This document shows, piece after piece, positions 12,701-24,922 of a stretch of DNA of 64,000 bases. Below the pieces are notes generated by a model. That model did no database searches and was not told the DNA's origin. It worked only from the letters and a program-made list of their open reading frames with translations. The position numbers and the translations under genes were made by a program. This DNA comes from Amphiduros pacificus (Eukaryota > Annelida > Polychaeta > Phyllodocida > Hesionidae), in the NCBI GenBank assembly GCA_949316495.1, contig OX439006.1, forward strand, positions 48,835,939 to 48,899,938, written 5' to 3'. Numbering within the stretch: position 1 is the stretch's first letter; each line of letters begins with the position of its first letter.

Positions 12701-14190
12701 GATCCCAGTTTGTTTGAGAAGCTCTCGCTGAATCCATAATCCGAAGCAAGAACACTTCTCCAAGTACAATGACTCAATTTTCTTTCACCTTATTCAAATA
12801 GATGAATCCAAACAAGAGAATGAAACACTAGTGTTTTGCATTAGCAGTTTATACACAGCAACTGTCTGTAGCTAAACTAAACGATTCAAGTTTTTTTAAA
12901 GAATATATGCTTATGAAATTGCCCCTAATTCCAGTTTATTAAAACAACAGCTGTGTGAGATCCGTGACATATAATAATTGAGATTTCATTCTGAAAAATT
13001 TACAGGAGACAGTGTTCTCTCAGGACAGTGACCTACATTTAATGTAAATCCTAGCCACTTTTTATGTAAACACAGAACCCTCCATTTTCTGGCATCATCT
13101 AAAACACCGGCAGGACAAACATGGTGATTCATGCATCTGTCACCAGAGGTCACTTGTGATGTGCATTTAGAGCCCCTACATACATATAGTATTCTCTAAA
13201 ATACAGGGAGGTTGCACATTGTGATTCATGATCTCTGCCACCAGGGGTCACTTGGTGTTCTGAGGCAATGCATAGTGGGATATGGCCACTAATGAATTCT
13301 GGGACATTTCTTTCTGAGGTGTTTCATTTGCACCTTCAGTTGGTGGTTTGCTCATTTATTTCCTCCAACTTCCGCTTCTGGCACATTTCGTATGCAGGTG
13401 GAGTGGAATTGTGCAGTCTGGTCATGAAATACATCTTCCCAGGATGCAACTGGGCAAGTGAATGGTGCATGGGACGCTTCTAGAATATTCCTTCATTACA
13501 TGCCAAATATTCTGCCGATCTGTCCAACCCAAATTTGTCTTGGGGTCTCACCAAAATTATGATAAATCTCCAAAGCCAGGTAATCCATTTTGAATGAGTT
13601 TGTCTCTGGCAAAGATACCGGTCACCGAGGGTTGGAACTCTTCAGTTTCTGAGGGAGGATAAGCCACTGGTAATGCCCCCTTGCCATATTTCTCTCAATC
13701 CTCTACTGCATTGTGGGCAGAAACAAGATCCAAGGAAATTAATTTTGACAGGTATACTTAATTGATTGATGTTGCCATGGAGACCCTGAAAAAACAGCCG
13801 AGGAATGTCATCAGTAAACAAAATGGACTCCTCCTTCCATTGAAATGTCTTCATTAGCGACCCTGAGATATTCTGAGATAACCATCTTGAGTCCTGTATG
13901 GGAAGAACACACATAAATACCCGGAACAAAAAAACAGAAGCCGTTAATGTGTACATTATGGTAATCACGTATTGTTGCTGACAGCTGGGGAGGGCACACT
14001 CCACCCAGCAGTGAATACATTGACGTCTCCTGTATCTCATTCTCACTGACAAATATCACTCAACAAATTCACAACACACTTCAGGCTTAAGATATCATTT
14101 TCCCTTCAAAAACAATTCCTGACTTACTTTTTTTTATCACACATGAAATTTATTTTCTTTTTGTTTGGAATTCAATATTTTCAAGGCATA
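9800..14190. other. Unique non-coding DNA
   Basis: AT-rich sequence with CTCF-like one-off matches at 10389-10401 and 13238-13250. The phrase CTGCCACCAGGGGTCACTT near 13236 recurs at 14260. The 136-codon minus frame at 13642-14052 shows no domain and no paired splice sites. Confidence 0.45.
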
Positions 14191-14191
14191 A

Positions 14192-14207
14192 CCCCCCCCC
14201 CCCCCCC
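14192..14207 (+). repeat. Poly-C tract (16)
   Basis: An uninterrupted run of 16 C, likely length-variable and prone to sequencing error. Confidence 0.95.
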
Positions 14208-14450
14208 TGCCAAAAAAGACGAAAAAAAGACAGAAAGTGTGCTTGATATTAATATCCTCTGCCACCAGGGGTCACTTTGCATCTATTCTGTTTTTGAGTG
14301 TATTTTTCCTCATCACTTGATGTAGCCAGGCTCTACTACTGGATAATTGATGGTGATGTTTAGTGGCTTGGTTGAGCAGTGCTCTTTCTTTACACCCCTC
14401 ACTTCTAATTAGACACAGCAAGCCCCATCTAACAACCAAACCACACAGCA

Positions 14451-14577
14451 CCTACAAGTGCCCCAATTCATTACCTATCACAGCCCCTACAAGTGCCCCA
14501 ATTCATTACCTATCACAGCCCCTACAAGTGCCCCAATTCATTACCTATCACAGCCCCTACAAGTGCCCCAATTCATT
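14451..14577. repeat. 35-bp tandem repeat
   Basis: Three full copies and a partial fourth start at 14451, 14486, 14521 and 14556 (CCTACAAGTGCCCC). They are essentially identical and lead straight into the next array. Confidence 0.93.
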
Positions 14578-14580
14578 CCC

Positions 14581-15077
14581 AATGCCCTGACTGGCACCAA
14601 CTCTGCAACCAATGCCCTGACTGGCACCCACTCTGCAAGCAATGCCCTGACTGGCACCCATTCTGCAGCCAATGCCCTGACTGGCACCCACTCTGCAGCC
14701 AATGCCCTGACTAGCACCCACTCTGCAGCTAATGCCCTGACTAGCACCCACTCTGCAGCCAATGCCCTGACTGGCACCCACTCTGCAACCAATGCCATGA
14801 CTAGCACCCACTCTGCAACCAATGCCCTGACTGGCACCCACTCTGCAACCAATGCCCTGACTGGCACCCACTCTGCAACCAATGCCATGACTAGCACCCA
14901 CTCTGCAACCAATGCCCTGACTGGCACCCACTCTGCAGCCAATGCCCTGACTAGCACCCACTCTGCAGCTAATGCCCTGACTAGCACCCACTCTGCAGCT
15001 AATGCCCTGACTAGCACCCACTCTAACATGCCACCACAATTCCGACTGGCACCCACTCTAACATGCCACCACAATGC
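14581..15077. repeat. 30-bp minisatellite, about 15 copies
   Basis: Units start AATGCCCTGACTGGCACC with variants TAGC for TGGC and CATGA for CCTGA; copies 14581-15024 are in exact 30-base register, then degrade to 15077. Because 30 is a multiple of three, several frames stay open on both strands (N-A-L-T-G-T-H-S-A-A repeats on plus; overlapping W-V-P-V-R-A and V-G-A-S-Q-G-I repeats on minus). The simultaneous opening of several frames argues for a DNA repeat rather than a protein. Confidence 0.94.
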
Positions 15078-15129
15078 CCTGCAGCATCACTGTGTACATG
15101 TAATGTACCTTTGTTCTAATTGAGATTTA

Positions 15130-16260
15130 AAACATTCGACCTGGATGACATAGAGAGTGGGTATGTGCACTGTCCTGATGAGGTCACAGCCTACGTACAT
15201 TGTTGTCATCATCATTATACCTGCATTAATATATAAACTAAACTGGCAGAAGGAATACTTTTGTACTCCCTACCATCCACTATTTTGTTATATTTTAACA
15301 TTTCTTTGCGAGTATTTTTGCAAAGTTTGTGTCTAGTAAATACAGCACTATTGGATGAACATTTCTTGTATATTTTCATTTAACTTTTTTCCTAAAAAAG
15401 TTAATAGAGTGCACTGAGTGAATATAAATGGAAAAAATATAAAAAATATATATCCTGACACACAAAAAAGACTGGCCTATTTTCAGAAATCACGTAAGCA
15501 AGTCATCTGTCAGTGGTGATGACTCCTGACAGCTGTTCCACAGCCCCCCCTGGTGTTGACAGTCCTACACATTCAGGTTTGATGTGGAACACAAACTGAC
15601 ACACAAAACCTCATCTAAAATGTTCATTGTTTTTCTTCCTGTCAAACTCCTTTAACAAATGGGTTTTTAATTGTTTCCACTGTGCTTTCAGGGTCACAAA
15701 TAAGCACTGCACACCTGGATAATAAATTTTACAGCTTTTAGTTGAAAACGCGAAAATCTCCGTTTCACTTTTCCTACCTTCAGCCTTTGTCATTTAGGAC
15801 ATGGTATTTGAAACACAGTGTTAATGTCTAATGGATCATGCAAAGTTTTTTTCTTCCAAACAATAGTATAGCTGACTTCATGATTTGACACTTGCAGCTT
15901 GAGATATCATACTTTAATGTATTTGTTATGATATTTTGCAGACAAGGTACATTTCCTCCCTACTTCTATTCATCTAGTTTACTTTGTTGTCATGAGTTCT
16001 GCAAATTTTGCAATTGTACCATCTATACAAATAATTAACGCTATTTTTTCAACCTAAAATATATTCTGGGAATTCTTAGATTTCTCTGTCACTGCTCTGT
16101 CTCTAGATTCTCTAGGTTCTCTAACTATTAGGCTTCCCACTCACCATTCTCTACATATTATGTGATTCTGATTTAACTGGATGCAGTGTGGGAGATTAAC
16201 ACAGTTCCAAAGACTCAACCAAATCAGGTCCCAAAATAAGGCATCATGTGATGGCTTCCC
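15130..16260. other. Unique non-coding DNA
   Basis: AT-rich spacer between the 30-bp array and the (TA)n tract. No exon, RNA or repeat recognised. Confidence 0.45.
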
Positions 16261-16262
16261 TG

Positions 16263-16263
<1 letters not shown>

Positions 16264-16348
<85 letters not shown>
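16264..16348. repeat. (TA)n microsatellite
   Basis: About 85 bases of pure alternating AT. Confidence 0.97.
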
Positions 16349-16351
<3 letters not shown>

Positions 16352-16673
16352 GCGGCCTGTGACATATGGAGAGTAGATGTGAATATATGGCGGCATCACA
16401 CATGACATGAGGATGGGTAAATTGCCTTGATTTGTGCGATGCTTCTGCCATATATGTCCATCATCCTGTCAGCCGAGCTGGCCAACAAAGGCATCACCGC
16501 TGTGTCCCTCCCATAATTGTCATGTGATAGATATTCCAGCATGCTCACTTTCCGAGAGAGAATCTCGGCTACATTTTGGCCAGCCACGTAGAGTATACAA
16601 TGTGTATAATTGTCATACTGCAGCTGAGGCTTGAGATGCCGATGATGAGATGCCAACGATGAGATGCCGACAA

Positions 16674-16832
16674 CGATACGCTGATGATGATACGCTGATG
16701 ATGATACTCTGATGATGATGATACGCTGATGATGATACGCTGATGATGATACGCTGATGATGATGCACTGATGATGATACGCTGATGATGATACGCTGAT
16801 GATGATACACTGATGATGATACGCTGATGATA
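16674..16832. repeat. 14-bp minisatellite
   Basis: Units of GATGATGATACGCT with occasional extra GAT and GCACT or ACTCT variants, about 11 copies. Diverged GATGAGATGCC copies extend left to about 16635. The open minus frames (S-A-Y-H-H-Q-R-I-I-I) arise from the array. Confidence 0.92.
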
Positions 16833-17170
16833 CTCTGTCAACATTAGCAATCACACAACTGAGGAGAATCTTTTCTTGAGCATCCATTTGTCTAAATTGA
16901 CAGAGGATAAAAATATGATTTTGTAATTACATGAAATAAATGAAACAAATTTGTTGAGGCACCCTAACATTGTCAAAAATCCACGCCTTTATAAACGTGG
17001 TGATGATTTCTAATATTTCCACTATTCTATTTCATTCACAGTAATCATTCTCATTTTAAATATAATTTCGGGGTGATAGGGTAATGGAATCTCTCAATCC
17101 TTGCTGCAGATTGCACTAATTTCCTTATGATGTTGTTGCATGTGGTCCGGTCATCGCAAATTGATTTGCA

Positions 17171-17210
17171 CTCTGGAATACTGGAGCATACTCTGGAATA
17201 CTGGAGCATA
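17171..17210. repeat. 20-bp tandem duplication
   Basis: CTCTGGAATACTGGAGCATA occurs twice head to tail. Confidence 0.9.
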
Positions 17211-17214
17211 TGTG

Positions 17215-19040
17215 TCTCACTTTGACAGTTTACAAAGTACAACTCATATTCTAAACTCAGTACAAATATGTTGGTGCCATTATAACCGGAAGTGATGATT
17301 TTCTACTCATATAAAACTGTAACAAACACTGGAGCCATACTCATCACCAGACTGTCATTTCTTACAATTTGCAGACAATTTATAGTGCAAGGCTGGTTAA
17401 TAATTCACTGATAACCCCACTTATTTTGAAAAAAATTCCCGCATAAGTGCCTGATAATTTTGGTTTGATTGTCCCAAAATGCTGAATTGTGATCAAAGGT
17501 TAAAAACTTTGCTTTGTAAATCTGATGAGAATCCAAATGACTTAATAGGTCACCCCTGATGCTGATGGTATTTTAACAAACCCTGCCTGCATGTATGCAC
17601 ATAGCAAATTTATCAAATAATTTGTGAATGAATTCCTGTTTCCATGTCGTTCCCTTTGATTGACCCCCGTATCTCCGATAGGTGGTCTGTTTCTGGAATT
17701 CCGGGTGCTCCAGATATGCCAGGTGATCCAGATATTCTGGATCAAGCCAGGATAATATCAGAGCTGAGTACCCAGTGTATTTATCTTCATGATCAGAATG
17801 TCTGTTGACCTCCTGCACCATACATCTTTCTTGTAAAAACAATTCACAAATCTCACCACTCAGCTTCTTTCCATTTCAAATCAGATAATAATCAAAAGCA
17901 GCAAACATTGATTGTTTTTGCTCTGGTGAAAAATGGAAGGACCTTGAGATGACCTTTCTTTCTGGCTATATTGTGTTTACACGTGTATATGATGGTTTTG
18001 ACCTTTGTGTTCTGGTACACAGACGCAGTGTATGCTGGGGGGAGGGGTGTTTACAGAGCCCAGCTTGGATCCAGACAGCCATGTTTGACCACTAGACCTG
18101 AGTTGCCACGCTCAGTCCCGCTCAGTCACATCCATACCTTTATAGAGTCACGGGGAATATAAATTCTGCCTCCATGTGCAGTGTTTTATATCATATGAGG
18201 TCCAGGTATTCCACCAATCCTTGGAGCTCTCCTCTGTCTGGAGGGTGCATCATGCCACTATGAAGCACTTGATCAGTGAAATAATAGCGAGTCACAAGCA
18301 TATGTCAATGTGTTCACTGTCTGGAGTGTGCTGGATGCTTGACCATTGCCCGACGATGATGTGATCAGCAATTGTTGTGTCCAGCGGTACCAGTCTGTGG
18401 CAGTGGTGACCTGGCCCCCATGCCCTCTTCAAGCATGCCGTGGCGCCCTCTGACACACCCCAGGTCCCTCCCCACCCCTCCCTCCCTCGCCCACCCTCCC
18501 ACAATGTGCCTTCATACCTCCTTCCTCAACGCTCTCCTCCTCAATTCACCTTCGACCTCTCACACATGACCTTCACCCTTCACCTCTGACCTTCCCAGAC
18601 CTAATAATGGAAGGATAAGGTGCCATCTTTTTGTGGGAAATTTCTTCTTACATTTCAACAGCTGAGCATCAATCTCCTTGACACCTTTTCATCAGCCTCC
18701 CCCATCCTTGAGAGAACATAGACAATGGCCAATTTCTCAAATATTAATGCCACAAGGATTCAACTCAACTTCAAGATGTTCTTGTGCACAGTGACCATGC
18801 TATTCCCAGCAATGTCATGTCAAATGATTTCCATATCTTCATTCTGTCTGCTTCAGTGACACAGTTCTGCCACACACCCTGTTCCAGGGTAGACATTTTG
18901 CAGTGGATGGTTGGCCATCTTGCCTGTGTTTTCTTTCCATGTTGACAGCTCCATGTCTGGATGTGTCGGCAATAATCTTTTCTTCCCATCTACAAACTGG
19001 TGCAGTTCCATAAAGATATGCAATGTCGTCAAATAAATGA
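17215..19040. other. Unique non-coding DNA
   Basis: Includes a C-rich, TGACCT-rich stretch at 18400-18600 with several nuclear-receptor-like half-sites. No supported gene. Confidence 0.4.
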
Positions 19041-19054
19041 ATAAAAATATGTCA

Positions 19055-19202
19055 AACTGAATGTCTCCCTGGCCATCAAGGTCATAATAACTGAATGTCC
19101 CCTCTCCCTTGCCATCAAGGTCATAATATATTAACTTATCAAGGTCATAATAACTGAATGTCCCCTCTCCCTTGCCATCAAGGTCATAATGTATTAATTT
19201 AT
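19055..19202. repeat. 63-bp tandem repeat, two and a half copies
   Basis: The phrase GGTCATAATAACTGAATGTC recurs at 19080 and 19143, with CCATCAAGGTCATAAT portions at about 19073, 19112 and 19178. Confidence 0.85.
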
Positions 19203-19204
19203 CT

Positions 19205-22200
19205 GTAAGATAATAAGGTTATATCATAAGACTGTCATGAGTTGTTCTCTGTTTTATCCTGGGATTAACCACGGTGACCTATATCTCCTCAGAATATAAA
19301 CCACAACTAGCAGGATAACAATGCTTGACCTACTTTCACTGAAATAGGGGAGACAGCTTAGGTGGGATGGATCCTCTAGAGGGCGGCACTGTTGGGGAAC
19401 ATAAAGCACCTTTATATTTCAGTGAGTGCAATCAGGGGCTAGTTTATCACTGGCCTCTTCAACCTGCCTGTGGTCAGTCTCTCGGGTGCAAAACTTCCCC
19501 CAGATAAGACCTCCAAGTGAAAATTTCACTTTGTAACTTGTCTTTCAAGCTGACAGCTATGTTTCCATAGGGTGTCTGCTATATCAGAACTGCCGATTCA
19601 TTCCCAGCCTGAAGGGCCTGTACTTTTTCTCCCAACACATTCCACTTCCTGTTCTGGTCCCCTCTCTCCTTCCATTCTGCTGGTCCCCACTCCCAACATC
19701 TCTTAGTTTAATTTGATTTTTTTTTTCACTGTGCCTATCGGTGATGAGGAGCGTTGACAAGTAAAGCTGGCAAGGCACAGTTAAGTGCTGTCTGTTTATG
19801 TGGGGAGACTGGGGCCTTCATCTTACAACGAGGGCTCGCCCGTCCTCAAGACAACATTACCATCAAGACGTATTGATCCACAGCGCCAACTAGACCCATT
19901 TGGGAGTTGGCCATTTCAAGTTGTGCCAAATTAAGAAGAGTTCCTGCGATTGGGCCCAGAAAAGCGGTGTGTCGGGCAGCAATCTTGGCGTACTACACCG
20001 TGGTGATCTGGTTATTCCCGTCCTTCTACATTCAGCTCCTCGCACCCATTACCCATATTCCCTCTTATTAGGGCCCCCCATGACCATGAGGAATTTATTT
20101 TCATCCAATTTGGTGGCCATTACGCCATCTAACTTGATGGCGGCTACCATGATGGAGACAACCTTTCCATGTAGTCCCGCAAGAGTGGCAATTAATTTGG
20201 GTCAAATTTGACAAAATGCACATCTTAAGGAGCGTCCACAGTCTTAACAAAGCAATGTGGGAAAGTGTGGTCCCTCTGAGGGAGTGCGCAGCCCTAACTC
20301 AAACCTGGAGCCTCTCTTTGGATTGCATCATTCTTCCTCAGCCAATCACATTAGACCTTTCTAAAACAGCTGAGCAGGAGGACAGTCTCCATCAAATGTA
20401 TGTTAAAGAAACAAGCATTACTGGCAAAAATTAGCATTCCTAAAAGCTTCTATCCGGTACTTGGATGAATGCATGTCCAGTACGCTTACTGCTGAAACTC
20501 CTCATGATGGAGTCAACTTTTGTATGTGACACCCAATAAATAGCCACAAATTTGACAGGAAGTTGACATGTCATTTATGGTGATATATGAATGGTGGTCA
20601 GTTCATGTCATTTATATTCCTTCTCTCCCTCAATTATCACTCAAGCGTAACTGAGTGAAACCGGTAGGCCACTTTAGCTATGGGACCAACATGCAAACAA
20701 GGGCTCTGGTTCCCACCATAACACGTCCAAGATGAAACCAGCCACATACAATCACATGCACGTCTAATTGATTTGGATATTTAAGAAATTTGCAGTCAAA
20801 TGATACCTTGTGGGACGGCATGATCACTTCTCGAATGACCTGCAAGGTCATTGTGAAGGTGAAGGTCATTTGGACCACCCACATGCGTGTTGACATGGCA
20901 ACTGTTGTGTATCCAGGATAATCTGACTTATGTTTCAACAAGAGCCCAATCCGGGAGGCTCATCCAGCACAAATCATCCTGCACAATCTGGACTCATATC
21001 GTACAAATATGACAGACTGAGATATTTCTACCCTTCACACAGAAGAAGTCATGAGCTTTCCACTAATCTCTCTGAAGAGAAGTGGGTTAAGAAGCCTTAA
21101 AACCTGCCATCTACTTTCTACTCACCTCTGCAATATTTCATGAAATGGGAAAAAATGACCTCTCATGAAGACAATACTGCAGAGAAATAGGTTTCATAGA
21201 GATGTTATGTTTCTGTTGTTAAAATGGTGGACTGATGGTAGTTTCCATGAACACAGTGGCTCACAAAAAACTGCCCGACCTCACTCTACCAGAGGCAATA
21301 TCCACCACGAGGAAATGTTTGTTCTGGCCGAAAAACTTTATGACATCCTACCTTCAATTGCACAGTGCGTGTATGTGGTGTATAAAGAGGGCCCTTTTTG
21401 CTTGATTTGTAGCAACAAGCGTTATTAGGGCGTCTGACTGCACGTTTTATTCGGTTCCATTCCTCCTGACTTCAATTTGATCGTGCTCCTGCGGCAATGC
21501 GATATCTTTAGGAGTATAGAGTTTGCATGCTGCATCCTGTTTTATGCATAATTAGGCCAATAAGACTTGAAGATTTACACTACGGCGTATAGAAGCCGGA
21601 ATAAAAGCAGTCTACTGGCAAGCAGCGGCAACGCACAGATAGGGCCTTGTTCTGGTGCCAGGCTGACCCAGCATGGCCCTAAAATTACTTTGTTGGCCCA
21701 ATTTCAAGGATTTTTCTCCACCAATAAAGCCATCCTTCAGACATGAATGGAGCAAGAATTTGGACAAAACATCTCTGCAATCCCTTCATTTATCGGCAGA
21801 AGATTTAGATGGAAAAGACCTCCCACATCATGAGACGATTTCTCTACTGTTTTTCTTCTAATTGGATTCAGTGCGGTGAGCTTGGAAATGGGGATGTTCT
21901 CTCAAGCCTATAATAGAACGACAAACTCAAAACCAAATTTTAACCCCATAATTACTCCTCTTGAGTCAATCCCAGATTGCGACCTTGCTGGAAGATGTTT
22001 TACATCCCCCAGGAAAGATTGAACAGGATTTTACTGAGAAGCAATTCATGATATGAGGAGTTAATCAGGCGGAGCTAATGAACTTAGAGAGCCAGAGGGT
22101 TAATCATGCCAGGTGTAAAAGGGGAGGGAAAAGGGTGGAAAATCCCGCAGATTAGTCCCGGTGTTTTTCATCGCTTCAATCATTCGTATTTTGACATTTT

Positions 22201-23150
22201 ATTTGAAGTATATGGAATGGGTATTAGTATACATCTGCCGTCTGCATCACGGAGTTAATTGCCGTTCATTGTCGGGATGTACGAGGCAGGTGAGAGGGCA
22301 GATTTATTTCACTAATCCCCTATCTTGTGACAAGCATAAATCTACCCGGCCTCCAAACAATGCATCTCATTCTCACTGCATACTACAATCATCAACTTCA
22401 CTGCTTTTTTCCCCCAATCACATCCATTTATTTCTACATTAAACCAGTTGTTACATACATTGGATATTTATCTTGGAACGTAACTCAACTATAAATCTTG
22501 TTTTAATTTTTCTTTTTATATTTTCTTTTTTCTTGTGGATACCAAATATTTATTACTACATTTTATCAATATTTTATGCTCAATATTCTTTACATCTCAT
22601 ATTCACCTAATTTATATACATATATAAATTGTCTGCCAACTGGTTGCAGGAGTAATAGCTAGGCCATCTATCTTGCTATCTGCCTTGCTAATACCAGGAT
22701 ATTTGTGTTATATTCCCACCAGTTTTGTCTGCAGGGAGTTACATGGGGTCTGTGTTATTGTTTCCCTCCCACCCTGTAATCCCCCATCACATGCTGACAC
22801 CTGCCTCCACAAAACAACATGGCTTCCCACTGCCATGACATACTGTATCAACGTTGGACAAATCTTGGCATATATACTTTGAGAGACCTTTTGGGCAGAG
22901 AAATTTCAAGAGGGATTCTCTCTGACATACATCGTGACATATTCTCTTGAAAAAATTCTTGCTATTTTGCACCAGAATAAAGTTACAAGCAAAATAGTCA
23001 GACATGGTTGAAACAGAATCAGTTGATCCTTGCAGCTAATGCTGATCTGTCTTATCTTGAATAATCAAAGGTCTACACCATCACATCCAGATCCTATATC
23101 TTCTGCCAGGCAAGACAAATAATCTGCAGGCCAAGACAAGATATGTATCT
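19205..23150. other. Intron-like DNA with denser, possibly regulatory blocks
   Basis: Blocks at about 19800-20200 and 21430-22330 are less AT-rich than their flanks and combine CpGs with homeodomain-type TAATTA/TTAATTG cores, as conserved enhancers often do. A CTCF-like 12/13 match lies at 19373-19385. Conservation cannot be judged from one sequence. The candidate exon at 21126 lies here. Confidence 0.3.
21126..21176 (-). other. Candidate 51-nt exon between strong splice sites
   Basis: On the minus strand a very good acceptor (CCTATTTCTCTGCAG) precedes 51 bases ending in GCAGAG|GTGAGTAG. The unit is a multiple of three, so it could be skipped without changing frame. Only one frame (entered with two carried bases) is open, and it does not match the phase-1 exit of the signal-peptide exon directly, so another exon would be needed between them. 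Its translation (I-V-F-M-R-G-H-F-F-P...) resembles nothing known to me. It may equally be a decoy pair. Confidence 0.2.
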
Positions 23151-23725
23151 CACCTACCACGTTCCTACTCCCGCTCCTGCCGAGCTTACTAAGTCTCAAA
23201 CAAATCAAGCTTCATGCTTTTTGTCAACATCAAATTGAAGAGACTGTGAAAAGGTCAGACACATGACTTGCAGTTCAGCAACTATAATAACACAACATCT
23301 ATCATATTTTGTAAGGATATGTATAAATTTCACCAAATTCTGTAGAAACTTTAACCTGACCTAAATTTAATGGAATTTCCATATCAAAATGCAGGTTGCC
23401 ATTCAAGGAGCAGGATGTTTTGTTTTTACGTTGAAGATTATGGCGAGGTCGTCTGAGCAGTTTATTTCAAGTGGGCAGTGGATTTCAAGGAGCATGAATA
23501 ATGGACGGTTCATGTAGTAATTACATGTTTATGTCTGATAGAGGTCACATCTATTTATGCTTGGTGCCAAAAGAGTTAAACAAGGCTGTCTGATGGAGAT
23601 CTGAAGATAGGGCACAGGTCAATCATGATAAGGCCTGACAAACATCCTCCATAAAATAAGTCTAAATCCACAGATTTTAGTGAAAATTATAATATTTATG
23701 AAAACAAAACATAAAGAAAACTTAC

Positions 23726-23789
23726 CCGTTCTTGCAAGTACTATCAGCTGAACAAGTAGCAACCATTGTAATAGATTTCGCCATGCCAT
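23726..23789 (-). CDS. First coding exon: signal peptide of a secreted or membrane protein (partial)
   Basis: Seen: on the minus strand an ATG at 23789 in strong Kozak context (AAA before, G after) opens 21 codons beginning MAWRNLLQWLLLVQLIVL and continuing A-R-T, then one base of the next codon before a GTAAGTTTTC donor. This has all parts of a signal peptide: a short n-region with one Arg, a Leu/Val/Ile-rich core of about 14 residues, and a small-residue stretch suited to cleavage near Ala19. The phase-1 intron right after the signal peptide is typical of extracellular multidomain proteins such as Ig, EGF or LRR receptors. A second ATG at 23784 in another frame gives only 20 codons before a stop inside the intron and is less likely. 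Inferred: the mature protein is encoded at lower coordinates, within or left of this window. The family cannot be told from a signal peptide. The open frame on the opposite strand is a shadow. Confidence 0.6.
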
Positions 23790-23901
23790 TTTCCGGGGAG
23801 CACGTTGGTCGGTGGAAGTGTTTGCTGTGTGTTTTCCTCCGTCAGACGTTCCTGCGGAACTTCACAGCTTGCCTCCTACCTGGAGCACATCCTGTCGTAG
23901 T
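23790..23901 (-). other. 5'-UTR part of the signal-peptide exon, with acceptor
   Basis: The exon's upstream boundary is a clear 3' splice site on the minus strand: a T-rich tract ending TTTGTGTTTGCAG just above 23901, with a branch-point-like CTAAC about 30 bases further up. The 112-base leader holds one upstream ATG whose frame closes after four codons (M-C-S-R-stop), well before the main start. An acceptor before the start codon means at least one further 5'-UTR exon lies at higher coordinates. One frame of this leader is also open for its first 13 codons; if the exon were internal rather than 5', it would end in that frame. I consider that less likely given the signal peptide that follows. 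Confidence 0.5.
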
Positions 23902-23909
23902 CTGCAAAC

Positions 23910-24920
23910 ACAAAATATCATCTCAAGTTAGATTAACTCTCTGTTAAATGAGATCATTTCTTATATCTTTAAAGATGAGTAAAATTTAAATATTAAAAAT
24001 AAATGCATGGATATCAAATTCAAAGAAGTTTTGTTTACATCACTAAGTTCTGCATCACAATGATAACACAACATAAAATAAGCTTAAGTTAATCAACACT
24101 ATAAACTAGACATTTAACTAAAAACAAGCATTTTGTTCACATATTTTCTTGTAGCAGAAGGGCATATGTTTACATGCTTATACCGGCAGTTATCTCTAAG
24201 TTTACAAGCTGGCAGTGATTCTGGTTTGGGATGACCAACCCTCAGGCTATAGCTCCAGTGACGGGTAAATAAAGACCGGACCCCCTCCCCGACACACCGT
24301 CTACCATCGTCTGCATCTAATTAGGTCACATGTGTAATGCCAGTAATTGCCGGGCCAATAAGTACATTTCCTGGGAAACTTGTACAAATTGCTGTCCACG
24401 CTGGTCATCAAAGTGGCTTTGACTGTCACTATGTACCCTGACAACCATGTATTGTTTCCAAGATGTTTGGTTAGAAAGCCTGTTATCTATGTTTTTGTTG
24501 ACGTTTCAGATAATGTCACATGTGTGATTAGCAAACAAATGCCTCAAACGGAGCAGAATCAAGAGGAGTAAATGCCACCAGGCTTGGTAGCTAATTAGCC
24601 AATCCTCACATCTTGTAAAACATCACCTCTTATATCATCAAGCCTCACAGGATTTTAAAACCTTCTTGAAAACTGAACTTTGATAAAAACTACAAAAACA
24701 TGACGTATAGGATACACATTTTGTGTACAATCATGAAAATGCATAATTCATAAATTTTCTATTTACCCACACTTTATTTGAGTTCAGTCCACCAACAGGT
24801 TAAAATCCATTTTTTGTTTGTTTCATTGATATGAAAGAAAGTATCATATCTGTACTTTGATTGTACTTTGAAAAATGCACAATAAATCCAAAGATGGTTC
24901 TGCAGGTATCAGCAACAAAA
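23910..24920. other. Non-coding DNA upstream of the signal-peptide exon
   Basis: On the minus strand this is the intron entering the signal-peptide exon. AT-rich, with no further exon or repeat seen. Confidence 0.4.
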
Positions 24921-24922
24921 TT

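Noticed and set aside
13642-14052. 136-codon minus-strand frame
   Set aside because: No recognisable domain, no splice pair and ordinary local composition; chance is the simplest reading.
14458-15123. 221-residue plus-strand protein of decapeptide repeats
   Set aside because: It is the 30-bp DNA array read in frame. Several frames on both strands are equally open, and no start context, splice signals or flanking coding support it.
23158-23188. 31-nt minus-strand unit in phase with the signal-peptide exon
   Set aside because: The donor (GTAGGTGAG) is not consensus and ten codons of Gly/Ser/Ala give no coding evidence.
23732-23947. 71-codon plus-strand frame over the signal-peptide exon
   Set aside because: Shadow of the minus-strand exon; no splice sites or domain on the plus strand.
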